A stretch of DNA of 55,022 bases from Pseudomonadales bacterium (GTDB lineage: Bacteria; Pseudomonadota; Gammaproteobacteria; Pseudomonadales; Pseudohongiellaceae). The stretch lies in NCBI GenBank assembly GCA_022763285.1, contig JALEHB010000111.1, positions 1 to 55,022 on the forward strand, given 5' to 3'. Below the pieces are notes generated by a model that made no database searches, had not been told where the DNA came from, and saw only the letters and a list, made by a program, of their open reading frames with translations. Numbering within the stretch: position 1 is the stretch's first letter; every line of letters begins with the position of its first letter. Positions 1 through 7,770 of this stretch are shown here, one piece after another. The translations under genes were made by a program, and so were the position numbers.

Positions 1-423
1 CGTTACTGGCAGAGCCGCTTCCGGCAATTCGGTCTGAGCGAGGAAGAAGTGGATCAGCACTGCGCCGCCGTGGAAAAACAGTTGCTGGACTGCAGCCGGG
101 ATCAGACCCATGCCTGGATTTTCGATAACAGTCATCAGGACAGTGCCTGTGAACTGCCGCTGCTGAGTGTACGTGACAGTGTGCCGCGGCAGTTTGTGGT
201 GGACCGCAGTTTTGTCGATGCCGAGGGCACTCGCTGGATCATCGATTACAAGACCGGCCTGCCCAGGGCGGAACAAAGCGAACAGGATTTTATCGCCACC
301 CAGTTGCAGCGTTATGAGTCACAACTGGCACGCTATCGCCAGCTCTTCGCCGCCATGGAATCAAGGCCTGCCCGCTGCGCCCTGTACCTCACAGCCCTGA
401 ACAAACTGGCGCTCTATGACTGA
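1..423 (+). CDS. C-terminal end of an AddA/RecB-like exodeoxyribonuclease or UvrD-type helicase (5' partial)
   Basis: The reading frame is open from base 1 and stops at 421-423, so only about 140 C-terminal residues are present. They contain a PD-(D/E)XK nuclease core: VDRSFVD, then WIIDYKTG, where the aspartate and the lysine of DYK fit the metal-binding and catalytic positions of the RecB/AddA nuclease domain. In this family an N-terminal UvrD-like helicase precedes the nuclease and the enzyme processes double-strand DNA ends. The helicase part lies outside the window, so the exact family (AddA-like or a stand-alone RecB-like nuclease) cannot be decided. The gene converges on hpt with only 9 bases between the stops. 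Confidence 0.75.
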   Translation, partial: RYWQSRFRQFGLSEEEVDQHCAAVEKQLLDCSRDQTHAWIFDNSHQDSACELPLLSVRDSVPRQFVVDRSFVDAEGTRWIIDYKTGLPRAEQSEQDFIATQLQRYESQLARYRQLFAAMESRPARCALYLTALNKLALYD

Positions 424-432
424 GCGGCGAGC

Positions 433-1023
433 CTAACAGTCCTCGGGACTGGCGGCATAGAGACCATTGGCATTGCGCAGATAGCCGCGGTAATCCATAC
501 CAAATCCGAAGACATAATAGTCCGGTACTTCAAGGCCGATATAATCCGGCCGCTGCCCTGTCATTTTACGCTCATGCTGTTTGTCCACCAGCACCGCCGA
601 GCGCACACTGGCAGCACCCTGCTGCCGGCAATAGTCGGCGATGCTCATCAGGGTGGCACCCTGATCGAATATGTCATCCACGATCAACACATGGCGCCCG
701 GCCAGGGCAGTCCGCGGGCGAGCAATCCAGTGCAACTGATCACCGCTGAGCTTGTCGCCATAGCGACTGGCGTGGAGATAGTCCACTTCCAGCGGAAAGG
801 CCAGACGTCGCGCCAGTTCGCTGGTGGTCACAAAGGCGCCTGTCATCACACATAAAAGCAGCGGATTGCTGTGTTCAAGGTCGGCAGTGACAGCTTTGGC
901 CATACTATCAAGGGCCGAAGCAAGAGCCTCGGCATCATAGAGACAACTGGCCCGCTGCCACACCTGGCGGGCCTTGTCGGCAGTCATCTGCGGCGATGTT
1001 GCTGCGCTTTTCTGCTCAGACAT
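433..1023 (-). CDS. hpt: Hypoxanthine-guanine phosphoribosyltransferase
   Basis: This purine salvage enzyme transfers phosphoribose from PRPP to hypoxanthine or guanine, giving IMP or GMP in the cytoplasm. The 196-residue protein has the type I phosphoribosyltransferase PRPP loop VLIVDDIFDQGATL at about residues 112-125, with the paired aspartates that bind ribose. The C-terminal DYYVFGFGMDYRGYLRN is typical of HGPRT and argues against other PRTases such as Apt or PurF. The ATG overlaps the stop of the upstream mechanosensitive channel gene (TGATG), which suggests translational coupling. It is the last gene of the nagZ-mscS-hpt unit. Confidence 0.9.
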   Translation of the reverse strand: MSEQKSAATSPQMTADKARQVWQRASCLYDAEALASALDSMAKAVTADLEHSNPLLLCVMTGAFVTTSELARRLAFPLEVDYLHASRYGDKLSGDQLHWIARPRTALAGRHVLIVDDIFDQGATLMSIADYCRQQGAASVRSAVLVDKQHERKMTGQRPDYIGLEVPDYYVFGFGMDYRGYLRNANGLYAASPEDC

Positions 1024-2147
1024 CAGGCGGGTTCCGCCCCAGGCTCTTCCCGCAGTTTGTCCAAGCCGTCCAGAGTCATGGTGGGGAAGGCAAAATCGGC
1101 GCCGTGCCCGTGCACAATCTCGATGATCTTCAGCATCACGTCTTCCTTGATGCGATGGAACTCGATCCAGTTGGTGGTTTTGGTAAAGGTATAAATAAAG
1201 AAATTGAGAGAGCTGGCACCATACTCATTAAAATTGACGATCAGGGTTTGGCTGGTGTCGATCTCTTCATGCTTCTGCAACATGTCTTTGACGTCGCGAA
1301 CAACCACCGCCATCTTGTCGGCATCGCCATAACGGATACCGATGGTCTCCTTGATGCGGCGATTACGCATACGTGAGGGGTTTTCCAGAGCCAGCTTGTT
1401 GAAGACCGAATTGGGAATATAAAGCGGGCGCTTGTCAAAGGTGCGCACCACTGTCAGGCGCCAGCCGATATGCTCCACCGTGCCCTCGATCTCCCGGTCT
1501 GGCGAGCGAATCCAGTCACCGATGGCAAAGGGTCGATCCAGATAGATCATCATGCCGCCGAAAAAATTCGACAACAGGTCCTGGGCAGCAAAACCCACGG
1601 CAATGCCACCGACACCGCCAAAGGCCAACAAGGCAGTGATCTCGATTCCCAGGGTTGGCAAGGCAATCAGTGCCGCAGAGATCACTACCGACAGACGCAG
1701 CAGCTTGGCCAGGGCATGCAGCGTGGTGGGATCCATGCGGTTGTCACTGGCGGACTCGGCATCCTGAATCTTCACCAGCAATCGTTTTTCCGCCTGGGAA
1801 ATAAAACGCCAGAAGAACAGCATGATCAGCACAATGAAGGTGAGCTGACGTACCACCCCCAGATTCTGGTCGGAGAACAGCGCCACATCCACATAGCCTT
1901 CGCTGATGTCGATGGCCCAGAGCAGGCCCATGATCAGGATGAACCAGCTCAGTGGCGATCGGGCCGCCTCAAACAGGGCGTCATCCCAGGTGTTCTCGGT
2001 CTTCGCCAGCTGTTTTTCCATCACCGATAACAGACGCAGGGCCACGACCCGGACTATCAGGGTCAGGGTTACCACCAGAAACAGCTCGATCCCCCAGTTC
2101 AACTCGCCCAGATTGTCCAGGGCCAGCATATTGTTCAGCTCTTCCAT
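1023..2147 (-). CDS. Small-conductance mechanosensitive (MscS-family) ion channel
   Basis: This is an inner-membrane channel of the MscS family, which opens under membrane tension and releases solutes on hypo-osmotic shock. The 374-residue protein has hydrophobic segments near residues 19-40, 68-87, 100-118 and 150-170. A glycine/alanine-rich pore helix follows (FGGVGGIAVGFAAQDLLSN), then the beta domain (RPFAIGDWI, GTVEHIGWR, YIPNSVF) and a cytoplasmic C-terminal part. That order is diagnostic of MscS-type channels; the several N-terminal helices place it nearer YbdG/YnaI-like members than minimal MscS. AGGA lies 7 bases before the ATG. Its start overlaps the 3' end of nagZ by 13 bases. Confidence 0.88.
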   Translation of the reverse strand: MEELNNMLALDNLGELNWGIELFLVVTLTLIVRVVALRLLSVMEKQLAKTENTWDDALFEAARSPLSWFILIMGLLWAIDISEGYVDVALFSDQNLGVVRQLTFIVLIMLFFWRFISQAEKRLLVKIQDAESASDNRMDPTTLHALAKLLRLSVVISAALIALPTLGIEITALLAFGGVGGIAVGFAAQDLLSNFFGGMMIYLDRPFAIGDWIRSPDREIEGTVEHIGWRLTVVRTFDKRPLYIPNSVFNKLALENPSRMRNRRIKETIGIRYGDADKMAVVVRDVKDMLQKHEEIDTSQTLIVNFNEYGASSLNFFIYTFTKTTNWIEFHRIKEDVMLKIIEIVHGHGADFAFPTMTLDGLDKLREEPGAEPA

Positions 2148-3190
2148 TCGAAATCCTCATTCATCGAATACATCTCTGCCAGGGCCGTGCTGGCGCTTTG
2201 CCATTTCTCGCTGTTTTTCAGGTCGCTGATTTCCGCCGCCGGCATGGCGCGCAAACCGGGCAATCGTTTACTGCCCCGAATCTCCCGTGCCAGCAGCCAG
2301 TCATTGGCCTGACGGGCGCTGTCCGGGTCATTGCAGACCAGCACCATATCACAGCCAGCCTCCAGGGCCGCGGCCAGACGAGCCTCGATACCGCCCACGG
2401 CGGTGGCAGCCTCCATGGTCAGGTCATCACTGAAAATGACGCCATCGAATTCCAGCTCCTGGCGTAACTTGTCCTGCAACCAGACCTTGGAAAAACCGGC
2501 ACAGTGAGCATCCACTTTCGGGTAGATAACATGGGCCGGCATAATACCGTCCAGCAGGTCACAGCAATCGGCGAACACCCGGTAGTCATGACCCAGAATT
2601 TCTGCCGGCTCACGCCGGTCCCGGGGCAATTCCACATGGGAGTCGGCTTCGACACTGCCATGGCCGGGATAATGCTTGCCGGTGGCACACATGCCGGCTT
2701 CATGCAGGCCATTGATATAGGCCTGCGCCAGGGCAGTTACATCTGCCGGGCTGGCAGCAAAGGCACGGTCGCCGATCACCCGGCTCTCGCTCCAGTACAG
2801 ATCCAGCACCGGCGCAAAGCTGAGATCGATGCCGTACTGCAGCAATTCAGCCGCCATCAGCCAGGCCGCCTGATGGGCCAGTTCCAGCCCCCTTTGCGGA
2901 TCCTGCTGGTACAACTGGCCAATATGGTAAAGCGGTGGTAACCGGGTAAAACCTTCGCGGAAGCGTTGCACGCGCCCGCCCTCCTGATCCACTGCCACCA
3001 GCAGGGACGGATTGGCTGCCCGGATCGCCGCCATCAGGTCGCTTAGCTGGCTCGGCGAGCGGTAGTTGCGAGTAAACAGGATCACGCCTCCCACCGCCGG
3101 GGAGCGCAGCAATTGTTGCTCGTCAGAATTTAATTCCGGCCCCTGCAGATCCAGCATCAGGGGGCCAGGTGTTGAATGTTCAATGTCCAT
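2135..3190 (-). CDS. nagZ: Beta-N-acetylhexosaminidase (NagZ)
   Basis: NagZ is a cytoplasmic glycoside hydrolase of family 3. It removes N-acetylglucosamine from anhydromuropeptides during peptidoglycan recycling, and its products feed AmpR-type beta-lactamase signalling in species that have it. The protein shows VDQEGGRVQRF (about 68-77), the GKHYPGHG loop with the catalytic His-Asp dyad (171-178), and FSDDLTM with the nucleophilic aspartate (about 255). An upstream GTG at 3247 is in frame, but it lies inside the -35 box of the promoter seen at 3219-3247, so the ATG at 3190 (351 residues) is preferred. It heads the nagZ-mscS-hpt unit. Confidence 0.93.
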   Translation of the reverse strand: MDIEHSTPGPLMLDLQGPELNSDEQQLLRSPAVGGVILFTRNYRSPSQLSDLMAAIRAANPSLLVAVDQEGGRVQRFREGFTRLPPLYHIGQLYQQDPQRGLELAHQAAWLMAAELLQYGIDLSFAPVLDLYWSESRVIGDRAFAASPADVTALAQAYINGLHEAGMCATGKHYPGHGSVEADSHVELPRDRREPAEILGHDYRVFADCCDLLDGIMPAHVIYPKVDAHCAGFSKVWLQDKLRQELEFDGVIFSDDLTMEAATAVGGIEARLAAALEAGCDMVLVCNDPDSARQANDWLLAREIRGSKRLPGLRAMPAAEISDLKNSEKWQSASTALAEMYSMNEDFEWKS

Positions 3191-3218
3191 GCTTGCAGGC
3201 CTTGTAGGAACGCGCCGA

Positions 3219-3247
3219 ATTATCACAAATATCAAAAACCCCGGCAA
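3219..3247 (-). promoter_or_regulatory. Sigma70-type promoter of nagZ-mscS-hpt
   Basis: On the minus strand TTGCCG (-35, 3242-3247) and GATAAT (-10, 3219-3224) are separated by exactly 17 bases. The predicted start near 3212 gives a leader of about 22 bases before the nagZ ATG at 3190. Inferred from consensus match only. Confidence 0.55.
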
Positions 3248-3372
3248 AAAAGCTTCTGTTGCAGGTTCAGGCAGTTAGCTGCCGCTATTAATTTCCCGCC
3301 TGAGCTTGTTACATTTTCGCGCCAAAAAAGTCTTCCTTTTTACGCTGTATGGGTTCTATAGTAATCAGCAAT

Positions 3373-3407
3373 TATTGCCAAAGCTGTAATAAAAATCCCT
3401 GGCAATA
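3373..3407. repeat. 8-base inverted repeat, possible operator or hairpin
   Basis: TATTGCCA and TGGCAATA are perfect inverted copies separated by 19 AT-rich bases. The position upstream of the small acidic gene fits a regulator site; there is no T-run, so it is not an intrinsic terminator. Function is inference only. Confidence 0.35.
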
Positions 3408-3509
3408 GCGCTAATCCGGTGTATTCCGGCAATTTATTCTCACAAGCAGCAAAGCAAGCCCGGGAGATTATAAAAAGCAGTCATCTTCTTTCGCGACGGA
3501 GGTCCGGCA

Positions 3510-3836
3510 ATGAATACCCTCGCCCCCGAAGTATCCGCCTGGTACCAGGACGTGGTCAGCGGCAGCCTGTTTGAAGTGGTTGCCATCGATGAGGCCAGCG
3601 ACACCATTGAAATCCAGATGCTCGATGGTGCAGTGGGAGAATATGACAGCGTCACCTGGCGACAGCTCTATCTGGCCCCTGCCGAAGCCCCCGAAGACTG
3701 GCGCAGCCCTTATGAACTCACGGTGGAAGACAGCCTCGATTCCGATTCGGTCCATATCCCTGAAAACCTGTCCGGCGCCCTCTCCGAGATCGAGCCGGAT
3801 CTGATGGATTTTGGCGACGATTTTCACATCTATTGA
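3510..3836 (+). CDS. Small acidic conserved protein, probably DUF6763 family
   Basis: The product is 108 residues, strongly acidic, with no signal peptide, membrane segment or cysteine, so it should be a soluble cytoplasmic protein. The N-terminal half (AWYQDVVSGSLFEVVAIDE, then IEIQMLDGAVGEYD and TWRQLYL) looks like a small beta-rich fold; EAPEDWRSPYE and an acidic tail follow. The pattern resembles the DUF6763 family of small gammaproteobacterial proteins as I remember it, a family without known function. A strong GGAGG lies 7 bases before the ATG. It sits directly upstream of lexA in the same direction, but lexA has its own promoter and SOS box, so co-regulation is not implied. Confidence 0.7.
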   Translation: MNTLAPEVSAWYQDVVSGSLFEVVAIDEASDTIEIQMLDGAVGEYDSVTWRQLYLAPAEAPEDWRSPYELTVEDSLDSDSVHIPENLSGALSEIEPDLMDFGDDFHIY

Positions 3837-3908
3837 TCGCCTCCTGCCTTTAGTTAACAGCCTACCCCTTTGTATTTAAAGGATTAATACCCCTCGCCTA
3901 AAGTTTTC

Positions 3909-3936
3909 TTGTGCCCGCAGGATAACTGTATATAAT
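3909..3936 (+). promoter_or_regulatory. lexA promoter
   Basis: A perfect TATAAT (-10, 3931-3936) lies inside the LexA box. A weak TTGTGC (3909-3914) with a 16-base spacer could act as the -35. The predicted start near 3943 leaves a leader of roughly 23 bases before the lexA ATG, and GAGG precedes the start codon at good distance. Confidence 0.6.
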
Positions 3937-3941
3937 TACAG
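3926..3941. promoter_or_regulatory. LexA-binding site (SOS box)
   Basis: CTGTATATAATTACAG matches the gammaproteobacterial SOS box CTGT-N8-ACAG perfectly and covers the -10 element of lexA. This is the classical autoregulatory arrangement: LexA represses its own gene until RecA-stimulated self-cleavage after DNA damage. Only one box is visible. Confidence 0.9.
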
Positions 3942-3965
3942 TCATTCCGTTTTCGAGGCAGACCG

Positions 3966-4574
3966 ATGATCAAACTGACACCGCGCCAGGAGCAGATCCT
4001 GGACTACATCAAGGAATATCTCGCCGAAACCGGCTTTCCGCCAACCCGCTCTGAGATCGCCAAGGAGATGGGCTTCAAGTCGCCCAATGCCGCCGAGGAA
4101 CATCTGCGTGCCCTGGCCCGCAAGGGCGCCATCGAAATGATGCCCGGCACTTCCCGCGGTATTCGTCTGCCCATCAGCGAACAACTGGGTCTGCCCATTA
4201 TTGGTCAGGTGGCCGCCGGCAGCCCGCTGCTGGCGGAAGAGTGTATCGATGATTACTGCGATATTCCGCCAGACATGTTCAGCCCCAGGGCCGACTACCT
4301 GCTCACCGTCAAGGGTACCAGTATGGTGGATGTGGGCATTTATGAGGATGACCTGCTGGCCGTGCACAAGACCGATCAGGCCCGCAATGGAGACATCATC
4401 GTCGCCCGCATCGATGAGGAAGTGACGGTGAAACGGCTGGAGACCGGACGCAGCAAATACCGCGTCAGTCTGATTGCCGAGAATCCGGATTTCGATCCCA
4501 TTGAGGTGGATTTGCGGGATCGCAATTTTGCCATCGAAGGCATCAGCGTAGGTGTCATTCGCCGCAGCATCTAG
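3966..4574 (+). CDS. lexA: LexA repressor, SOS regulator with self-cleaving peptidase domain
   Basis: LexA is a dimeric repressor of DNA-damage genes that cleaves itself when it meets RecA filaments. The 202-residue protein has an N-terminal winged helix-turn-helix (1-69, with [22 protein letters not shown]) and a C-terminal S24 peptidase domain. The scissile Ala84-Gly85 (QVAAGSP), catalytic Ser119 (GTSM) and Lys156 (VTVKRLE) fall at the same numbers as in E. coli. A perfect SOS box overlaps its promoter. Unlike in pseudomonads, no sulA-like cell division inhibitor follows; the next gene is topA on the opposite strand. Confidence 0.98.
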   Translation: MIKLTPRQEQILDYIKEYLAETGFPPTRSEIAKEMGFKSPNAAEEHLRALARKGAIEMMPGTSRGIRLPISEQLGLPIIGQVAAGSPLLAEECIDDYCDIPPDMFSPRADYLLTVKGTSMVDVGIYEDDLLAVHKTDQARNGDIIVARIDEEVTVKRLETGRSKYRVSLIAENPDFDPIEVDLRDRNFAIEGISVGVIRRSI

Positions 4575-4597
4575 GCCACGGTGCCTGTCCGGGATGA

Positions 4598-4628
4598 ATC
4601 AGCGGATTGATTAATCCGCTGATTTTTT
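4598..4628 (+). terminator. Rho-independent terminator of lexA
   Basis: An 11-base perfect stem (4598-4608 with 4613-4623), a GATT loop and a run of six T (4623-4628) follow the lexA stop by 24 bases. It lies in the 63-base gap between convergent lexA and topA; on the minus strand no U-tract follows, so it serves lexA mainly. Confidence 0.9.
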
Positions 4629-4637
4629 CGCAGCCGT

Positions 4638-7325
4638 TTATTTCTTGGCCCGGGACTTTTTGGCGGCCTTTTTCTTCGCTTTTTTCTTCGCCGCTTTCTT
4701 TTCCGGCTTGCTCACTTCCCATTTGCCATCGCGATAGAAGGCCTTCCAGCCAGTGGCTTTCTTGTCCACTTCTGACTGAACGTACTGCTCCTTGGTCTTG
4801 CGACTGTAGCGCACCAGAGTCTTGTTGCCCTCGTCGTCCTCGGTAGGTGCGGAAAACAGATAGCTGTACTTGGGATCGATCTCGTCCTTGTGAGGCAGCA
4901 ACTCTTCTACCAGTGGTGCCCGGGTCTCCCGGTTCTTGGGAAATTTGCTGGCGGCCAGGAACATGCCGGAGGCACCGTCACGCAGCACGTAATGGTCTTC
5001 TACTGTCTCACATTCCAGTTCCGGCATTTGCACCGGATCCATCTTCGGTGGTGCCGCTTCACCATTGCGCAGCAGCTTGCGGGTGTTCTTGCAGTCTTCA
5101 TTGCTGCAACCGAAGTACTTGCCGAAACGGCCCGTCTTCAATTGCATGTCGGCACCGCATTTATCACATTCGATAACCGGTCCGTCATAGCCGCGAATCT
5201 TGAATTCCCCATGTTCCACTTCGTAGCCGGGGCAGTCGGGGTTATTACCGCAGACATGAAGCTTGCGCTTCTCATCAATCAGATAGGCATCCATGGCGGT
5301 ATTACAGATCTTGCAGCGATGTTTCTGGCGTAGCAGGATATTCTCCTGCTCTTCCGCCTCCTCCGCGGTGTCGGTGCGAATCGCTTCTTCACCCGGAGTC
5401 AGGTTGATGGTGGACTTGCAACGCTCTTTCGGTGGCAAGGCATAACCGGAACAACCAAGGAAGACACCGGTGGATGCGGTACGAATCTGCATCGGCCGGC
5501 CACACTTGGGGCATTCGATGTCAGTATCGGTGGGATTATTGGCCCGCATACCGCCATCATCGGCTTCTGCTTTGGCAAGCTGACTGGTGAAGCCTTCATA
5601 GAAATCGTTGAGCAGCTTCTTCCAGTCCTTGTCACCGGCGGCCACATCATCCAGGGAATCTTCCATCTTGGCAGTGAAGTCATAATCCATGAGATCACTA
5701 AAGCTTTCCTGCAGACGCTCCGCCACAATGTCGCCCATCTTCAGGGCATAGAAACGCTTGTTCTCAACCTTCACATAGCCGCGATCCTGAATCGTGGAGA
5801 TAATCGAGGCATAGGTTGAAGGGCGCCCGATGTCACGTTTTTCAAGTTCCTTCACCAGGCTTGCCTCAGTGAAGCGTGCCGGTGGCTTGGTAAAATTCTG
5901 TTTCGGATCCAGCTTGTCCAGTTGCAGCTTGTCGCCCACTGCTACATCGGGCAGGACCACGTCTTCTTCCTTGCTGGGCATCACCTTCAGATAGCCATCG
6001 AACTGCATGATACGACCCTTGGTACGCATCTCGAACTTGTCAGCAGCCACAGTAATAGTACTGCTGAGATAGCGCGCAGGTGGCATCTGACAGGCCACAA
6101 AGTATTGCCAGATAAGCTGATACAGGCGTACGGCATCGTTTTCCATGCCCTGTAACTGATCGGCCTTGAGCCGGACATCGGAAGGACGGATGGCTTCGTG
6201 CGCCTCCTGGGCACCTTCCTTGGAGCTGTAAAACAGGGGCTTCTCCGGCAGATAATCCTTGCCAAAGTGTTTGCCAATATAGTCACGACACATGGCAATG
6301 GAGTCATTGCTCAGATGCGTGCTATCGGTACGCATATAGGTAATATGGCCGGCTTCGTAGAGGCGCTGGGCCATCAGCATGGTCTTCTTCACTCCAAAAC
6401 CCAGGCGGGTGCTGGCAGCCTGCTGCAGCGTCGAGGTGATCAGGGGAGCCTTGGGTTTGGAAGACGTGGGCCGGTCATCGCGCTTGAGAATGTTGTAGTC
6501 GGCCTGCTTGAGAATGGCCAGCGCGGCATCGGTCTGCTCTTTACTGTTGGGACGAAAGTTTTCGCCGTCATCCCTGACAATCTGGCAGCGCAGCTTGTGA
6601 GCGTCACCGGTTTGCAGGTCAGCAAAGACTTCCCAGTATTCTTCCGGAATGAAGGCGCGAATCTCACGCTCCCGCTCCACTACCAGGCGAACCGCCACCG
6701 ACTGCACGCGACCGGCGGACAGACCACGAGCCACCTTGGACCACAACAGCGGCGACACCATGAAGCCCACGACCCGGTCCAGGAAACGCCGGGCCTGCTG
6801 GGCTTCCACATAGCGCATATCCAGCTCGCCGGGCTCGGAGAAGGCCTCGGTAATGGCGCGCTTGGTGATTTCGTTGAACACCACCCGCTTGTAACGCTCG
6901 GGGTCACCGCCAATGGCTTCTTTCAGATGCCAGGCGATGGCCTCCCCTTCACGGTCAAGGTCAGTGGCCAGATAGATATTGTCGGCGTTGCTGGCGAGCT
7001 TCTTCAGCTCATTAACCACTTTTTCCTTGCCCGGCAGAATCTGGTAATTCGGTTTCCAGTCATTGTCCGGATCCACACCCATGCGGGCCACAAGTTGTTG
7101 CTTGGCCTTCTTCTTTTTATAGACGGCTTTTTCTTCCGGCGCCATCTTGCGGGTGGCGGCGGCAGCGGCTGCTCGGGCCTTGGGGTCCACTGGCTTGCCA
7201 TTGCCACTGGTGGGCAGGTCACGAATATGTCCGACGCTGGATTTAACAACAAATTCCGGACCCAGGTACTTGTTAATAGTCTTGGCTTTGGCTGGTGACT
7301 CGACTATTACGAGAGATTTAGACAT
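4638..7325 (-). CDS. topA: DNA topoisomerase I
   Basis: This type IA topoisomerase relaxes negative supercoils by passing one strand through a transient break. The 895-residue product starts with [14 protein letters not shown] (Toprim; catalytic Glu9) and carries TDLDREGE (Asp122, Asp124, Glu126) and the active tyrosine Tyr330 in [13 protein letters not shown]. The C-terminal third has tetracysteine zinc ribbons: [16 protein letters not shown] with CPG, and CDKCGADM with CSNEDCKN. The last 30 residues are a lysine/alanine-rich tail, which probably binds DNA. Length fits the gammaproteobacterial enzyme. It has its own strong promoter at 7395-7423. Confidence 0.98.
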   Translation of the reverse strand: MSKSLVIVESPAKAKTINKYLGPEFVVKSSVGHIRDLPTSGNGKPVDPKARAAAAAATRKMAPEEKAVYKKKKAKQQLVARMGVDPDNDWKPNYQILPGKEKVVNELKKLASNADNIYLATDLDREGEAIAWHLKEAIGGDPERYKRVVFNEITKRAITEAFSEPGELDMRYVEAQQARRFLDRVVGFMVSPLLWSKVARGLSAGRVQSVAVRLVVEREREIRAFIPEEYWEVFADLQTGDAHKLRCQIVRDDGENFRPNSKEQTDAALAILKQADYNILKRDDRPTSSKPKAPLITSTLQQAASTRLGFGVKKTMLMAQRLYEAGHITYMRTDSTHLSNDSIAMCRDYIGKHFGKDYLPEKPLFYSSKEGAQEAHEAIRPSDVRLKADQLQGMENDAVRLYQLIWQYFVACQMPPARYLSSTITVAADKFEMRTKGRIMQFDGYLKVMPSKEEDVVLPDVAVGDKLQLDKLDPKQNFTKPPARFTEASLVKELEKRDIGRPSTYASIISTIQDRGYVKVENKRFYALKMGDIVAERLQESFSDLMDYDFTAKMEDSLDDVAAGDKDWKKLLNDFYEGFTSQLAKAEADDGGMRANNPTDTDIECPKCGRPMQIRTASTGVFLGCSGYALPPKERCKSTINLTPGEEAIRTDTAEEAEEQENILLRQKHRCKICNTAMDAYLIDEKRKLHVCGNNPDCPGYEVEHGEFKIRGYDGPVIECDKCGADMQLKTGRFGKYFGCSNEDCKNTRKLLRNGEAAPPKMDPVQMPELECETVEDHYVLRDGASGMFLAASKFPKNRETRAPLVEELLPHKDEIDPKYSYLFSAPTEDDEGNKTLVRYSRKTKEQYVQSEVDKKATGWKAFYRDGKWEVSKPEKKAAKKKAKKKAAKKSRAKK

Positions 7326-7394
7326 CAGTGACCGCTGTTTTCTCTGTTCAGGGATTGGTGACAGTGACGCTTTCGCGGCACAAAAGTGGCGACA

Positions 7395-7423
7395 TATATA
7401 AGGGCTTGTTGCAGGCTGGTCAA
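7395..7423 (-). promoter_or_regulatory. Sigma70-type promoter of topA
   Basis: On the minus strand TTGACC (-35, 7418-7423) and TATATA (-10, 7395-7400) are separated by 17 bases, close to consensus. The predicted start near 7388 gives a leader of about 60 bases before the topA ATG at 7325. Confidence 0.7.
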
Positions 7424-7654
7424 GTTTTCAACCGAAAAAATGCTGCCCATGCCTCAGCCCGGCCCCGGTTTTTTCCTGCTGCTGACAGCCGCATTTCTGG
7501 CTAAGGGTCTGATTTGGCTATCTAAATCAAGCTCGAAGAGCCTGCCGCTGGCGCGCTAACGGGGTTCGGCGAAAATCAGACAAGCCAATTGCTGAGGAAA
7601 AGCCGGCAAGGAAACGCCCCGCAGCCATCTATCGACTGCGAGACCTGAATCTTT

Positions 7655-7697
7655 AAAAACGAAAAACGAGCATAATCGCGGCCCTGACAAGACCGCG
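7655..7697 (-). terminator. Possible weak terminator downstream of ilvE
   Basis: On the minus strand CGCGG and CCGCG (7677-7681 with 7693-7697) can pair around an 11-base loop. Two T5 runs follow after about 9 bases. The stem is short and the T-run is not adjacent, so this is a weak candidate. Confidence 0.3.
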
Positions 7698-7770
7698 GAT
7701 CTGTACAGAAAACTAACAGGGCGACATGACCCCTTGTGCAGGGTTCCGGAAGTGAAGCGCAGCGAGCGGA

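Larger units (their letters stand above)
3191..3509. other. Divergent intergenic region between nagZ and the small acidic gene
   Basis: This 319-base spacer separates two divergent genes. It is AT-richer than its surroundings. It holds the nagZ promoter at 3219-3247 and an 8-base inverted repeat, TATTGCCA (3373-3380) and TGGCAATA (3400-3407), about 100 bases upstream of the plus-strand gene. GGCAAT occurs once more near 3432. No open frame here looks like a gene, and no clear plus-strand promoter pair with good spacing was found. Confidence 0.5.
7326..7770. other. 445-base intergenic region between ilvE and topA
   Basis: This is the longest non-coding stretch in the window. It contains the topA promoter (7395-7423) and a weak hairpin followed by T-runs downstream of ilvE (7655-7697). 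A 39-codon plus-strand frame at 7440-7559 begins ATG and encodes a hydrophobic middle (FFLLLTAAFLAKGLIWL), but it has no Shine-Dalgarno sequence. No tRNA, known riboswitch or repeat family was recognised. It could hide a small RNA. Confidence 0.5.

Noticed and set aside
6198-7298. Plus-strand frame opposite topA
   Set aside because: It is antisense to the Toprim and active-site region of topA and has no family resemblance.
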